From Hyphomicrobiaceae bacterium (GTDB lineage Bacteria > Pseudomonadota > Alphaproteobacteria > Rhizobiales > JAKIUO01), in NCBI GenBank assembly GCA_021647535.1, contig JAKIUO010000061.1, forward strand, positions 1 through 15,236: a DNA stretch of 15,236 nt. The letters run 5' to 3'. A program made the translations under genes and the position numbers. Numbering within the stretch: the first letter of the stretch is position 1; the number at the start of each line of letters is the position of its first letter. Positions 1-6,501 of the stretch are shown piece after piece. The notes beneath the pieces were generated by a model that worked only from the letters and a program-made list of their open reading frames with translations, searched no databases and was not told the origin of the DNA.

Positions 1-1
1 A

Positions 2-1687
2 GATGTCGCTGTTGTGAGCAAACTCTATCCGACGCGCTCTCATACCGGTGCAGCGCAAGGGGGTATCAGTGCCGCATTGGGCAATTTGGATGATGATTCC
101 CCGATTTATCATGCCTATGACACGATTAAGGGTGGTGATTATCTCACTGACCAGCACGCAGCGATGGTTTTAGCAGAAAACGCCATCGATGCAGTGATTG
201 AACTGGAACATATGGGCTTGCCCTTTGACCGCACCGCAGATGGCAAAATCAGTCAACGGCGCTTTGGTGGGCATACCAGCAATTTTGGAGAGTCACTCGT
301 TCGTCGTGCTTGCCATGCCGCAGACCGCACCGGACACATGATTTTACAAACACTGTATCAGCAGTGCATCAAACAAAAAGTTAACTTCTTTGATGAATTT
401 CAAGTGGTTGACCTCATCATCAACAAAGATAAATGTGTCGGTGTCGTGGCTGTAGAAATTGGCACCGGTGAATTTCATATTTATCATGGCAAAGCGGTTT
501 TGTTTGCATCCGGCGGTTGGGGACGTTGTTGGGAAGTCACCAGCAATGCCCATAGTCTCACTGGAGATGGTGCAGCAGTCGTCTTACGTAAAGGGATTCC
601 TTTACAAGATATGGAGTTCTACCAATTCCATCCGACAGGCATCTATCGCATGGGTATTCTGATTACAGAGGGTGTGCGTGGCGAAGGTGGCGTGCTGCTG
701 AATAGTCGTGGTGAACGCTTCATGGAACGCTATGCGCCAACCGCCAAGGATCTGGCCTCGCGTGATGTCGTTTCGCGCGCCATGACTATCGAAATCAGAG
801 AGGGGCGCGGCGTTGGTCCCAACAAGGATCATATTTATTTGCACCTTGATCATCTCGACCCTGAAATGATTGCCGAACGCCTGCCGGGCATTGCCGAGAG
901 CTCGCGCATTTTTGCCAAAGTCGATGTGACGCGCGACCCTATTCCGGTGCTGCCAACCTGCCATTATAATATGGGCGGCATTCCCACCAATTTCCATGGC
1001 GAGGTCATTTCGGCTACTAATGGAGAGGCCGATGCCGTTGTGCCCGGCTTGATGGCGATTGGTGAAGCAGCCTGCGTTTCTGTCCATGGGGCCAACCGAC
1101 TAGGCTCTAACTCATTGATTGATTTGGTCGTTTTTGGGCGCGCTACCGCCGAGCGTTGCATCGCCCAGCTTGAGCCAAATGGTAAACATGCCGATCTGCC
1201 GCGTGATGCGGGCCAGTTCGCGCTGGATCGCCTAGACCGCGTGCGCCATGCCAGCGGCTCCACATCAACAGCTGAATTGCGCCTTTCGATGCAAAAAATC
1301 ATGCAGGATCATTGCGCCGTGTTCCGCACCGGCGAGGTGCTGGATGAGGGTAAACAGAAACTTTTGGAGCTCTGGAAAGCCGGGTCTGATCTCAAGGTCA
1401 CGGACCGTTCGCTGATCTGGAATACCGATTTGATCGAGGCGCTCGAATATGAAAACCTGATCATTCAGGCCATGACGACGATGACCGGTGCCGGGGGCCG
1501 CCACGAAAGCCGGGGCGCTCATGCACGAGAAGATTATCCTGATCGCGACGATGAAAACTGGATGGTTCATTCTCTGCACTGGATTAATGAAAAAGAATAT
1601 AGCGTCACCTCCGGCACACGCCCGGTTCATGCCTTTACGATGACCGATGAGGTCGATTATATCAAACCCAAGAAAAGGGTTTATTGA
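2..1687 (+). CDS. sdhA: Succinate dehydrogenase flavoprotein subunit, 5'-truncated by window edge
   Basis: This is the FAD-binding catalytic subunit of complex II, which oxidises succinate to fumarate at the inner face of the cytoplasmic membrane. The frame is open from base 2 (DVAVVSKLYPTRSHT). The GTG at 14 is internal, because family members carry about 40 further residues with the GxGxxG dinucleotide fold. Counting from that GTG, His10 in TRSHT is the residue that covalently binds FAD in characterised SdhA proteins. FHPTG (His206), the Arg of SRDVVSR (Arg250), CHYNMGGIPT (His317) and HGANRLG (Arg362) supply the substrate-site residues. The C-terminus is complete, with HESRGAH and DYPDRDDENW and a final KKRVY. 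Two things are odd. sdhB does not follow, as it does in the usual sdhCDAB order. The N-terminal half also reads like actinobacterial/Deinococcus-type SdhA, whereas the C-terminal half is alphaproteobacterial in style. The identity is secure; the mosaic idea rests on remembered sequences. Confidence 0.97.
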   Translation, partial: DVAVVSKLYPTRSHTGAAQGGISAALGNLDDDSPIYHAYDTIKGGDYLTDQHAAMVLAENAIDAVIELEHMGLPFDRTADGKISQRRFGGHTSNFGESLVRRACHAADRTGHMILQTLYQQCIKQKVNFFDEFQVVDLIINKDKCVGVVAVEIGTGEFHIYHGKAVLFASGGWGRCWEVTSNAHSLTGDGAAVVLRKGIPLQDMEFYQFHPTGIYRMGILITEGVRGEGGVLLNSRGERFMERYAPTAKDLASRDVVSRAMTIEIREGRGVGPNKDHIYLHLDHLDPEMIAERLPGIAESSRIFAKVDVTRDPIPVLPTCHYNMGGIPTNFHGEVISATNGEADAVVPGLMAIGEAACVSVHGANRLGSNSLIDLVVFGRATAERCIAQLEPNGKHADLPRDAGQFALDRLDRVRHASGSTSTAELRLSMQKIMQDHCAVFRTGEVLDEGKQKLLELWKAGSDLKVTDRSLIWNTDLIEALEYENLIIQAMTTMTGAGGRHESRGAHAREDYPDRDDENWMVHSLHWINEKEYSVTSGTRPVHAFTMTDEVDYIKPKKRVY

Positions 1688-1705
1688 GGGTATACAAGCA
1701 TTGTT

Positions 1706-1850
1706 TTTGCTACGCAAAGTGGGGCCAACCCCACACGCTGTTGGGGGAAAGTTTTCCCCCAAACCCCTTTCTTTTTGAAATTTAAAAAAAGGTGGGTTTG
1801 GGAGGTCTCCTCCTAACTGGGTGCGGGACTGGTCCTGCTCGCGAAGCGAA
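1706..1850 (-). repeat. Multi-hairpin repeat, copy A (inverted orientation)
   Basis: This copy fills most of the gap between sdhA and the next gene. Read on +, it contains TTTGC-TAC-GCAAA (1706-1718), GTGGGG-CCAA-CCCCAC (1719-1734), a 10-bp perfect stem TTGGGGGAAA / TTTCCCCCAA with a 2-nt loop (1741-1762), a T-rich then A-rich core bounded by AAACCCC and GGGTTT (1761-1799), GGAGG-TCT-CCTCC (1801-1813) and TCGC-GAA-GCGA (1839-1849). The same elements occur in the reverse order in the copies at 2607-2755 and 9388-9584, so A is inverted relative to them. The stem at 1741-1762 followed by a T-rich run could end sdhA transcription, but the whole is more elaborate than a simple terminator. Confidence 0.75.
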
Positions 1851-1876
1851 TTGACCTATCAATTGAGGGGGCGGAC

Positions 1877-2476
1877 ATGGACGCACAAACTGAATTCTGG
1901 AGCTGGTTTGCCAGTCAGGCCAAGGGGTTTCGCACAGCGCCGCAAGAAGAAATGACGCTCATCGTGCAGCACATATCCGAGCGCATCAAACTGGTCAATG
2001 AAGCGCTGGTCTGTGAGTTTGGCCTAAAAGGCGAGCAGCTTGGCGAGCTTGTCATTTCTGGTGATGGCATCAAGGAGCATATGCCTGCCGTGTCCTCTTT
2101 TGTTGAGGCGGCACCAAAAATAGAAGGCTGGACGATCACCGCCTTTCGGCCCCGGCTGGATCAATATGAGGAAATGGAGCTGACTTTTTCCGGTCAGCTG
2201 ATCAGTCCCAAAACCATCTGGTTTCGCCCGCTGACCGATGAGGGGGAGTTTGATGTGATCTTCTATCATTTTGATTTTGACAAGGACGATAGCAATAGCT
2301 TGATCAATGGCACTTATATCCTGCTGGACATGGCGATTGGTGAACTGGATGTGATGACCAAAATTCGCTATATGGACCATGAGCTGATAGAGGGAGATCC
2401 GGGCGAGCAGGGCCTGCTGGCGTTCAGTGAATTTCGCACGGTGTTTGATGAATTTTACAAGGGGCGATCACTTTAA
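1877..2476 (+). CDS. Conserved hypothetical protein, 199 aa
   Basis: This is an acidic soluble-looking protein of unknown function. It starts at ATG 1877, six bases after a good ribosome-binding site (GAGGGG, 1865-1870). There is no signal peptide and no membrane segment. The N-terminus is aromatic (EFWSWFASQAKGF), followed by a helical stretch. The middle segment, ELVISGDGIKEHMPAV then EGWTITAFRPR, and the later YILLDMAIGELDV look like conserved blocks. I have an impression of similar uncharacterised proteins in other bacteria but cannot attach a domain name. It sits between two multi-hairpin repeats and shares no evident operon with sdhA, since 189 bp of repeat lie between them. Its start and stop and the downstream convergent msrAB suggest a single-gene unit. 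That it is a real gene is likely from the clean ribosome-binding site and length; no role can be inferred. Confidence 0.8.
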   Translation: MDAQTEFWSWFASQAKGFRTAPQEEMTLIVQHISERIKLVNEALVCEFGLKGEQLGELVISGDGIKEHMPAVSSFVEAAPKIEGWTITAFRPRLDQYEEMELTFSGQLISPKTIWFRPLTDEGEFDVIFYHFDFDKDDSNSLINGTYILLDMAIGELDVMTKIRYMDHELIEGDPGEQGLLAFSEFRTVFDEFYKGRSL

Positions 2477-2579
2477 TATCAACGGCTTTTATGGATACAT
2501 TCCACTAGCTCAAAAGCGGCGGCTACCGCTTGTTTTCGCCAGACAGGCGTGCTGCGTGCGCTGCGGCAGGGGATGATTT

Positions 2580-2782
2580 CCCATAGGCGCTAAGTTTAGC
2601 ATCTGCTCGCTTCGCGAATGGGCTATCGCCCATACCCATTCGGGGAAAGCATCCCCGAACCCCAGCTTTTTTTTTACAATCAAATGATAAAAAAAGGGTG
2701 GGTTTGGGAGGTTTCCTCCCAAGCGGGTTTGGGCGGCAGCCCGATTGCGCAGCAAGTTTGTCCGTAACTTAGCGCCTATGGG
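2580..2782 (+). repeat. Multi-hairpin repeat, copy B, flanked by a 17-bp inverted repeat
   Basis: The core at 2607-2755 has, in order: TCGC-TTC-GCGA (2607-2617), ATGGGC-TATC-GCCCAT (2618-2633), CGGGGA-5nt-TCCCCG (2641-2657), AACCCC with a T9 run, a short spacer and an A7 run leading into GGGTGGGTTT, TTGGGAGG-TTT-CCTCCCAA (2704-2722), GGGC-GGCA-GCCC (2731-2742) and TTGC-GCA-GCAA (2745-2755). It is bracketed by inverted copies of AACTTAGCGCCTATGGG, at 2580-2596 (complement) and 2766-2782 (direct). That arrangement resembles a small non-autonomous element with terminal inverted repeats. A further partial hairpin, GGGGAT-GATCCCC, follows at 2780-2792. It lies between converging genes. Confidence 0.75.
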
Positions 2783-3082
2783 GATGATCCCCTGTACCCC
2801 ATATTACCAGAATGCAAAATGATTGGCGCGAGGTTGTCGTCATCGCCTCCCGTGTTCTTCACCCAGGGAGAAGTTGTGTGATTTGGCAACAACTTCTAGA
2901 AGGCTGATTATCCCCTCTTCCCCCCTTCCCTAACATCAAGGAAGAAAGTGCAACAAAATTGTGAAATTTTTCTTCTCCCTCACTGTATGAGAAAGAGGAG
3001 CAAGAGGGGATAAACGCGGGTGGGGTGTTGCAGGCCAGCCAATGCTGTCAGGCCTTGCAAGAGAGCCCCCAAACGAAATGGC
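2783..3082. other. Rest of the 3'-3' intergenic gap: nested inverted repeats, no gene
   Basis: No coding sequence is supported here. There is a 9-bp perfect stem AGAAGTTGT / ACAACTTCT (2869-2877 and 2889-2897), a 12-bp perfect inverted repeat TTATCCCCTCTT / AAGAGGGGATAA (2908-2919 and 3002-3013) enclosing about 80 bp of purine/pyrimidine-skewed sequence, and a stem TTGCAGGCC / GGCCTTGCAA (3028-3036 and 3051-3060). The last lies about 20 bp beyond the msrAB stop and may end that transcript, although no T-run follows it. Confidence 0.5.
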
Positions 3083-4312
3083 TTATTTTTCTATTGTCTT
3101 TTTGAAGCGGCTGGCAAATTGGCCATAGCCTTTGGCTTCCAGTTGTTCGGCTGGAATGAAGCGTAGGGAAGCCGAGTTGATGCAATAGCGCAGGCCGGTA
3201 GGGGCGGGGCCATCGCGAAAGACATGACCCAGATGGCTGTCGGCCTTCTTGCTGCGAATTTCGGTGCGCGAGACGAAGAATTTACGGTCGGTTTTTTCGG
3301 TGACGCCTTTTGTGACGATGGGGCGGGTAAAACTCGGCCAGCCAGTGCCGGATTTAAACTTGTCAGTTGACGAGAACAAGGGTTCGCCACTCACCACATC
3401 CACATAAATGCCCGCTTTTTTATTATTCCAGAACTCGTTACGAAATGGCGGTTCGGTGCCTTCATGCTGCGTGACATTATATTGCATGGCTGTGAGCTTT
3501 TTCTTTAGTTCAGAGTCTGAGGGCTTTTTGAATTGGCCGATGGTGGCAAGTTTGCCTGTAGCGCGGTCCAGTTGCGAGCTTTTCTTGTGCTTTGGACGAT
3601 ATTTGGAATAATCCAGTTCCAGATCCTTGCCCCAGATGCGTTTGACATAAGGTGCGCGGCCCGAACCATTGGTGTAGGCGTAGTAATGCACCGGGTTTTT
3701 ACGCGAATAATCCTGATGATAGTCCTCGGCCTGATAAAAATTTAAATAGGGCTCAATCGGGATGGCGACCTTTTTCGAAAAGCGCCCCGACTTGTCCAGG
3801 GCGGCTCTTGAGGCCAGCGCAATGCGTTTTTGTTGATCATTATGATAGAAGATCACCGGGCGGTATTGCGGCCCGCGATCACCGAACTGGCCAGTCAGGT
3901 CAGTGGGGTTCATATAGCGCCAGAAGGTCTGCAAAATGCCTTCATAGGTGATGGTTTCGGGGTCATAATAGACCTGCACGGCTTCGGTATGGCTGGTGCG
4001 GCCACTGCTGACCTGTCTGTAGGTAGGATTTTTTTCCTTGCCACCGGAATAGCCTGAGATGGCGCTTTTAATACCGGGTTTGCCTTCAAAAACATACTCG
4101 ATGCACCAGAAACAGCCGCCCGCAAGCGTGGCAACGGCAAGGGTTTTGGTTTTGCCAGCTTCGGTCAGCTGGGCCACATCTTCCTTGATGATTTGCGCTT
4201 TTTGGTAGGCAATCTGGTTATTGTCGACTTTGGCGGAGAGCTTGGGATATTGCCAGAACAACAACCCGGCAGCACCAACCAGAACGGCTAAAAGTCCTAT
4301 TTTGCTATTCAT
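3083..4312 (-). CDS. msrAB: Membrane-anchored MsrA-MsrB fusion (methionine sulfoxide reductase)
   Basis: This bifunctional enzyme reduces both S- and R-methionine sulfoxide in proteins. It has 409 residues, starts at ATG 4310-4312 and has AGAGGT just upstream. Residues about 5-21 form one hydrophobic segment after a short positive start, which points to an inner-membrane anchor with the catalytic part in the periplasm. The MsrA domain follows (about 57-230), with GCFWC at 66-70 (catalytic Cys67). The MsrB domain occupies about 265-400, with SGTGWPSF (321-328), DSHLGHVF and RYCIN (catalytic Cys377). These three cysteines are the only ones in the protein. The zinc CxxC pairs are absent, and Thr323 stands where many MsrB have the resolving Cys. 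No thioredoxin-like domain is fused, unlike Neisseria PilB. It has its own promoter (4413-4440) and lies downstream of a two-component system and a Met-rich secreted protein on the same strand. Confidence 0.95.
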   Translation of the reverse strand: MNSKIGLLAVLVGAAGLLFWQYPKLSAKVDNNQIAYQKAQIIKEDVAQLTEAGKTKTLAVATLAGGCFWCIEYVFEGKPGIKSAISGYSGGKEKNPTYRQVSSGRTSHTEAVQVYYDPETITYEGILQTFWRYMNPTDLTGQFGDRGPQYRPVIFYHNDQQKRIALASRAALDKSGRFSKKVAIPIEPYLNFYQAEDYHQDYSRKNPVHYYAYTNGSGRAPYVKRIWGKDLELDYSKYRPKHKKSSQLDRATGKLATIGQFKKPSDSELKKKLTAMQYNVTQHEGTEPPFRNEFWNNKKAGIYVDVVSGEPLFSSTDKFKSGTGWPSFTRPIVTKGVTEKTDRKFFVSRTEIRSKKADSHLGHVFRDGPAPTGLRYCINSASLRFIPAEQLEAKGYGQFASRFKKTIEK

Positions 4313-4355
4313 TTACTCAATACCTCTTTTGGGCTGTGTTCGCCAGTGTGGTTTG

Positions 4356-4370
4356 TTATTGTGACAATAA
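4356..4370. promoter_or_regulatory. Perfect palindrome in the msrAB leader, candidate operator
   Basis: TTATTGTGACAATAA is a perfect 7+1+7 palindrome. It lies about 35 bp downstream of the predicted transcription start and about 45 bp upstream of the msrAB start codon. The position suits a repressor site or a leader hairpin. The binding protein is not identifiable, and I did not find the same palindrome upstream of the Met-rich gene. Confidence 0.4.
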
Positions 4371-4412
4371 TACATGCGTTCCTTCACCGGAACATCACGC
4401 AATTCTAACAAG

Positions 4413-4440
4413 AGTATAAACTTTGCAGACGCTCCGTCAA
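4413..4440 (-). promoter_or_regulatory. Sigma-70-type promoter for msrAB
   Basis: Read on the minus strand, TTGACG (4440-4435) and TATACT (4418-4413) are separated by 16 bp, close to the TTGACA/TATAAT consensus. Transcription would begin near 4406 and give a leader of about 94 nt. This indicates that msrAB can be transcribed independently of the kinase gene located 190 bp upstream. Confidence 0.6.
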
Positions 4441-4501
4441 AAGCGGTTCTCTTTAGGGAGTAGAGGAGTGCCCGATTGTGTTTTGATCGGGGCTGGTTTC
4501 G

Positions 4502-5977
4502 TCAATTATTTTTGATCAGCGGCAGCCAAAGTGTGAAGGTGGTGCCTTTGTCGGGGACGCTTGAGACGGCTATATCGCCGCGTAAAAGCTCCATAATGCG
4601 CCGTGCGATGGCCAATCCAAGCCCGGCATGGTTGGGATTTGCCGCGCCGGCTTCCCCTTGAAAGAAGGGTTCAAACAGATGCGGCAGATCAGGTGCCGGT
4701 ATGCCTTTGCCATTATCAGCAATCTCAATCTGTAATTGCTGGTCGCTGGACGCAAGCGCCAGCTCAATCCGCCCCCCCGCAGGCGTATGCGTCAAGGCAT
4801 TATCGAGCAGATTATCAAATACGCGCTCCAGCATACTGATATCAACGAGGGCAAGAGGGGAGTGCTCCAGGGTTTTGATGTGCAGGGCAATCTGTTTTTG
4901 CGCGGCTTTGTTCTGGTGTTTTTGAACAACATCATGCATGAGCTCGGCGACAGCGCAAGGTTCGAGCTGCGGTGGGCGCTCGCGCGCTTCAAGACCCGCC
5001 AGTTCGAACAGCTCTTCGACCATACGCGACAGGCGTTGCCCCTGCCGCAAAGCGACATTGACGAGTTCGCACCTTTGTTCTTTTGACAGGCTGTCTTCTT
5101 TCAGATGGAGGCTTTCCAGATAGCCCTGAATGGAGGAAAGGGGGGTGCGCAGATCGTGAGAAATCTGAGCGATGAGACGGCGGCGCAGCTGGTCTTGCTC
5201 GGTCATTGCATCAAATTGTGAGCGGATTTTATGGGCCATCTGGTCAAAGCTTCCAGCCAGCTGGTCGATTTCGTCACCGCTTTTTTGCTGGGGCTCAAAA
5301 AACTGCACTTCATTTGTAAAACCAGACTTTTCAAAGACTGTGATTTTTTGCGATAGATTATGCAGGCGCCGGGTCAACATGCGAAAAATCATCAGCCCGG
5401 CCAGCAGGGCGACCCCGAGCGAAATAACCAGCGCCCACAAGCCGTTCTTCAATAGAAAACTGTTGCGGGCGAGCTGTTCGGCCTTGGCATATTGTTCGCC
5501 GCGCAGTACCACATATAAATAACCCTCGGGCTTGCTCCTGGTGGGGACCGGTGTGACCGAAAAAGCCTTTTGGCGCGTATGGTCGCGCGGGTCATCACCG
5601 AGCAGGGGATAGGGCTTTTCCATATCCAGAAAGGCGCGGATCGGCTCCAGCGAGACATTTTTACGCTTGATTTTCGTCGCATCAGCCGAATAAGACAAAA
5701 TGCGCCCATCCAACCCGAGCAGATAAATCTCGATGCTGGGGTTGATGCTCATATAAAGCTGAAAAGTCTTTTTCAGCGCCGCTTCGTTCAGCCGCCCCTC
5801 CTTGACCAGATTACGATCCGCAACAATGGCCTGCGCAAGGTTTTGATTAAGCTGTTGGTCAAGCTGCTGCACATGCTGGTGCAAGGCCCAGTTGGAGAGC
5901 ACGCCATAAAGCAGACCAATCGCGGTGAGCAAGAGCACTAACCACAGAGCCAATCGGGCGTATAATGTCTTTAACAT
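4502..5977 (-). CDS. Transmembrane sensor histidine kinase (HAMP, HisKA, HATPase)
   Basis: This is a two-component sensor of 491 residues in the inner membrane. The order is: membrane helix 1 at about 9-28, a periplasmic sensor region of about 150 residues, membrane helix 2 at about 179-199, a HAMP linker up to about 255, then HisKA with ISHDLRTPLSSIQGYLE (phospho-acceptor His274). The ATPase domain has an N box NLLDNALTHTP (Asn393), DNGKGIP (421-427), LFEPFFQGE (434-442) and GLGLAIARR (452-460). All key motifs are intact. The start ATG at 5975-5977 has AAGGGA a few bases upstream. The likely partner is the OmpR-type regulator encoded upstream on the same strand, but about 520 bp of repeats lie between them instead of the usual tight spacing. 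The stimulus cannot be read from the sequence. A cell-envelope or oxidant signal is an inference from the neighbouring msrAB. Confidence 0.95.
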   Translation of the reverse strand: MLKTLYARLALWLVLLLTAIGLLYGVLSNWALHQHVQQLDQQLNQNLAQAIVADRNLVKEGRLNEAALKKTFQLYMSINPSIEIYLLGLDGRILSYSADATKIKRKNVSLEPIRAFLDMEKPYPLLGDDPRDHTRQKAFSVTPVPTRSKPEGYLYVVLRGEQYAKAEQLARNSFLLKNGLWALVISLGVALLAGLMIFRMLTRRLHNLSQKITVFEKSGFTNEVQFFEPQQKSGDEIDQLAGSFDQMAHKIRSQFDAMTEQDQLRRRLIAQISHDLRTPLSSIQGYLESLHLKEDSLSKEQRCELVNVALRQGQRLSRMVEELFELAGLEARERPPQLEPCAVAELMHDVVQKHQNKAAQKQIALHIKTLEHSPLALVDISMLERVFDNLLDNALTHTPAGGRIELALASSDQQLQIEIADNGKGIPAPDLPHLFEPFFQGEAGAANPNHAGLGLAIARRIMELLRGDIAVSSVPDKGTTFTLWLPLIKNN

Positions 5978-5996
5978 GCGCTTTCCCTTGTTGCAA

Positions 5997-6072
5997 AAAC
6001 CGCTGCGCAGTTTGCCTTCGCCGGGCGGGCAGCTTGTTCAGCTGGAACCAAAGGCTGGCCTTTGGAAACCAT
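5997..6072 (-). repeat. Left arm of the long inverted repeat
   Basis: This 76-bp arm is the reverse complement of 6425-6501, with about five mismatches and one single-base indel. It begins with the hairpin AAACCGC-TGC-GCAGTTT, which has one mispair where the right arm is perfect. It contains CAGCTTGTTCAGCTG and ends in TTTGGAAACCAT. Confidence 0.8.
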
Positions 6073-6089
6073 CTGCCTATTTTTTCTGG

Positions 6090-6136
6090 TTCCCAAGCTC
6101 TGCTTGGGAATCCGTGGCGGGGACGCTCTGCGTCCC
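6090..6136. repeat. Two adjacent REP-like palindromes
   Basis: TTCCCAAGC-TCT-GCTTGGGAA (6090-6110) is a perfect 9-bp stem. GGGACGC-TCT-GCGTCCC (6120-6136) is a perfect 7-bp stem with the same TCT loop, preceded by GTGG. Short palindromes with this loop are typical of REP sequences mobilised by RAYT (TnpA-REP) transposases in other bacteria. No RAYT gene is in the window. Confidence 0.65.
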
Positions 6137-6222
6137 GAATACTGGTTGAAATAACCCCAATTATAGATAAGAGACTGTATCAACCCTGTTGCAATGAAAA
6201 ATATTTATTGTTTTTTTTCAGT

Positions 6223-6248
6223 GTCACCCCAGCAGAGGCTGGGATGAC
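6223..6248. repeat. REP-like imperfect palindrome
   Basis: GTCACCCCAGC (6223-6233) and GCTGGGATGAC (6238-6248) pair with one mismatch around an AGAG loop. The GTCA(C/T)CCC...GGGATGAC layout is common in dispersed palindromic repeats. It differs in sequence from the TCT-loop hairpins on either side. Confidence 0.55.
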
Positions 6249-6323
6249 GCATTATAACAAAATTAAAACAATGACTTGCATATATCCTTATCCATTATTC
6301 GGGTATGAAATAGTCTCAACCGC

Positions 6324-6368
6324 GACGCAGAGCGTCTTTAACATGCATTCCGACGCAGAGCGTGGGAA
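6324..6368. repeat. Two REP-like palindromes, opposite orientation to those at 6090-6136
   Basis: GACGC-AGA-GCGTC (6324-6336) is a perfect 5-bp stem. TTCCGACGC-AGA-GCGTGGGAA (6348-6368) is a 9-position stem with one mismatch. The AGA loops are the complement of the TCT loops at 6090-6136, so the two pairs face each other like a BIME-type inverted couple. Confidence 0.6.
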
Positions 6369-6379
6369 CGAGAAGAAAC

Positions 6380-6501
6380 TAAACTTAGCGCCTATGGGAC
6401 TGGTCCCCAAACCCCCATTTCAAAATGGTTTCCAAAGGCTGGCTTTTGGTTCCAGCTGAACAAGCTGCCCGCCCGGCGAGGGCAAAACTGCGCAGCAGTT
6501 T
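6380..6501 (+). repeat. Multi-hairpin repeat, copy D (includes the right inverted arm)
   Basis: TAAACTTAGCGCCTATGGG (6380-6398) is the same 19-mer, on the opposite strand, as that at 2580-2598. It is followed by GGGAC-TG-GTCCC (6396-6407), AAACCCCCATTT paired with AAAATGGTTT (6409-6431), a CCAAAG/CTTTTGG stem, CAGCTGAACAAGCTG and the perfect hairpin AAACTGC-GCA-GCAGTTT (6485-6501). The order matches copies A-C, with a shorter core. The last hairpin overlaps the stop codon of the response regulator gene, read on the minus strand. Confidence 0.65.

Larger units (their letters stand above)
5978..6499. repeat. Composite repeat region splitting the regulator and kinase genes
   Basis: This 522-bp gap has no gene. 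It is bounded by two facing arms, 5997-6072 and 6425-6501, about 92% identical when one is reverse-complemented. Between them lie REP-like hairpins at 6090-6110, 6120-6136, 6223-6248, 6324-6336 and 6348-6368, and AT-rich DNA. The right arm ends on the stop codon of the response regulator gene, so the composite occupies almost exactly the intergenic space. No transposase or coding frame is present. It resembles a non-autonomous element or a cluster of nested palindromic repeats. Confidence 0.75.

Noticed and set aside
1..19. GTG at 14 or ATG at 3 as the sdhA start
   Set aside because: The family needs about 40 more N-terminal residues with the FAD-binding GxGxxG fold, and the frame is open to the window edge. 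The apparent ATG near base 3 is out of frame.
602..1762. Minus-strand open frames of 112-165 codons opposite sdhA
   Set aside because: They overlap a highly conserved gene and each other, without motifs or start signals.
4471..4491. Hairpin CCCGAT / ATCGGG just past the kinase stop as a terminator
   Set aside because: The stem is only 6 bp with a 9-nt loop and no T-run on the minus strand. It is too weak to call.
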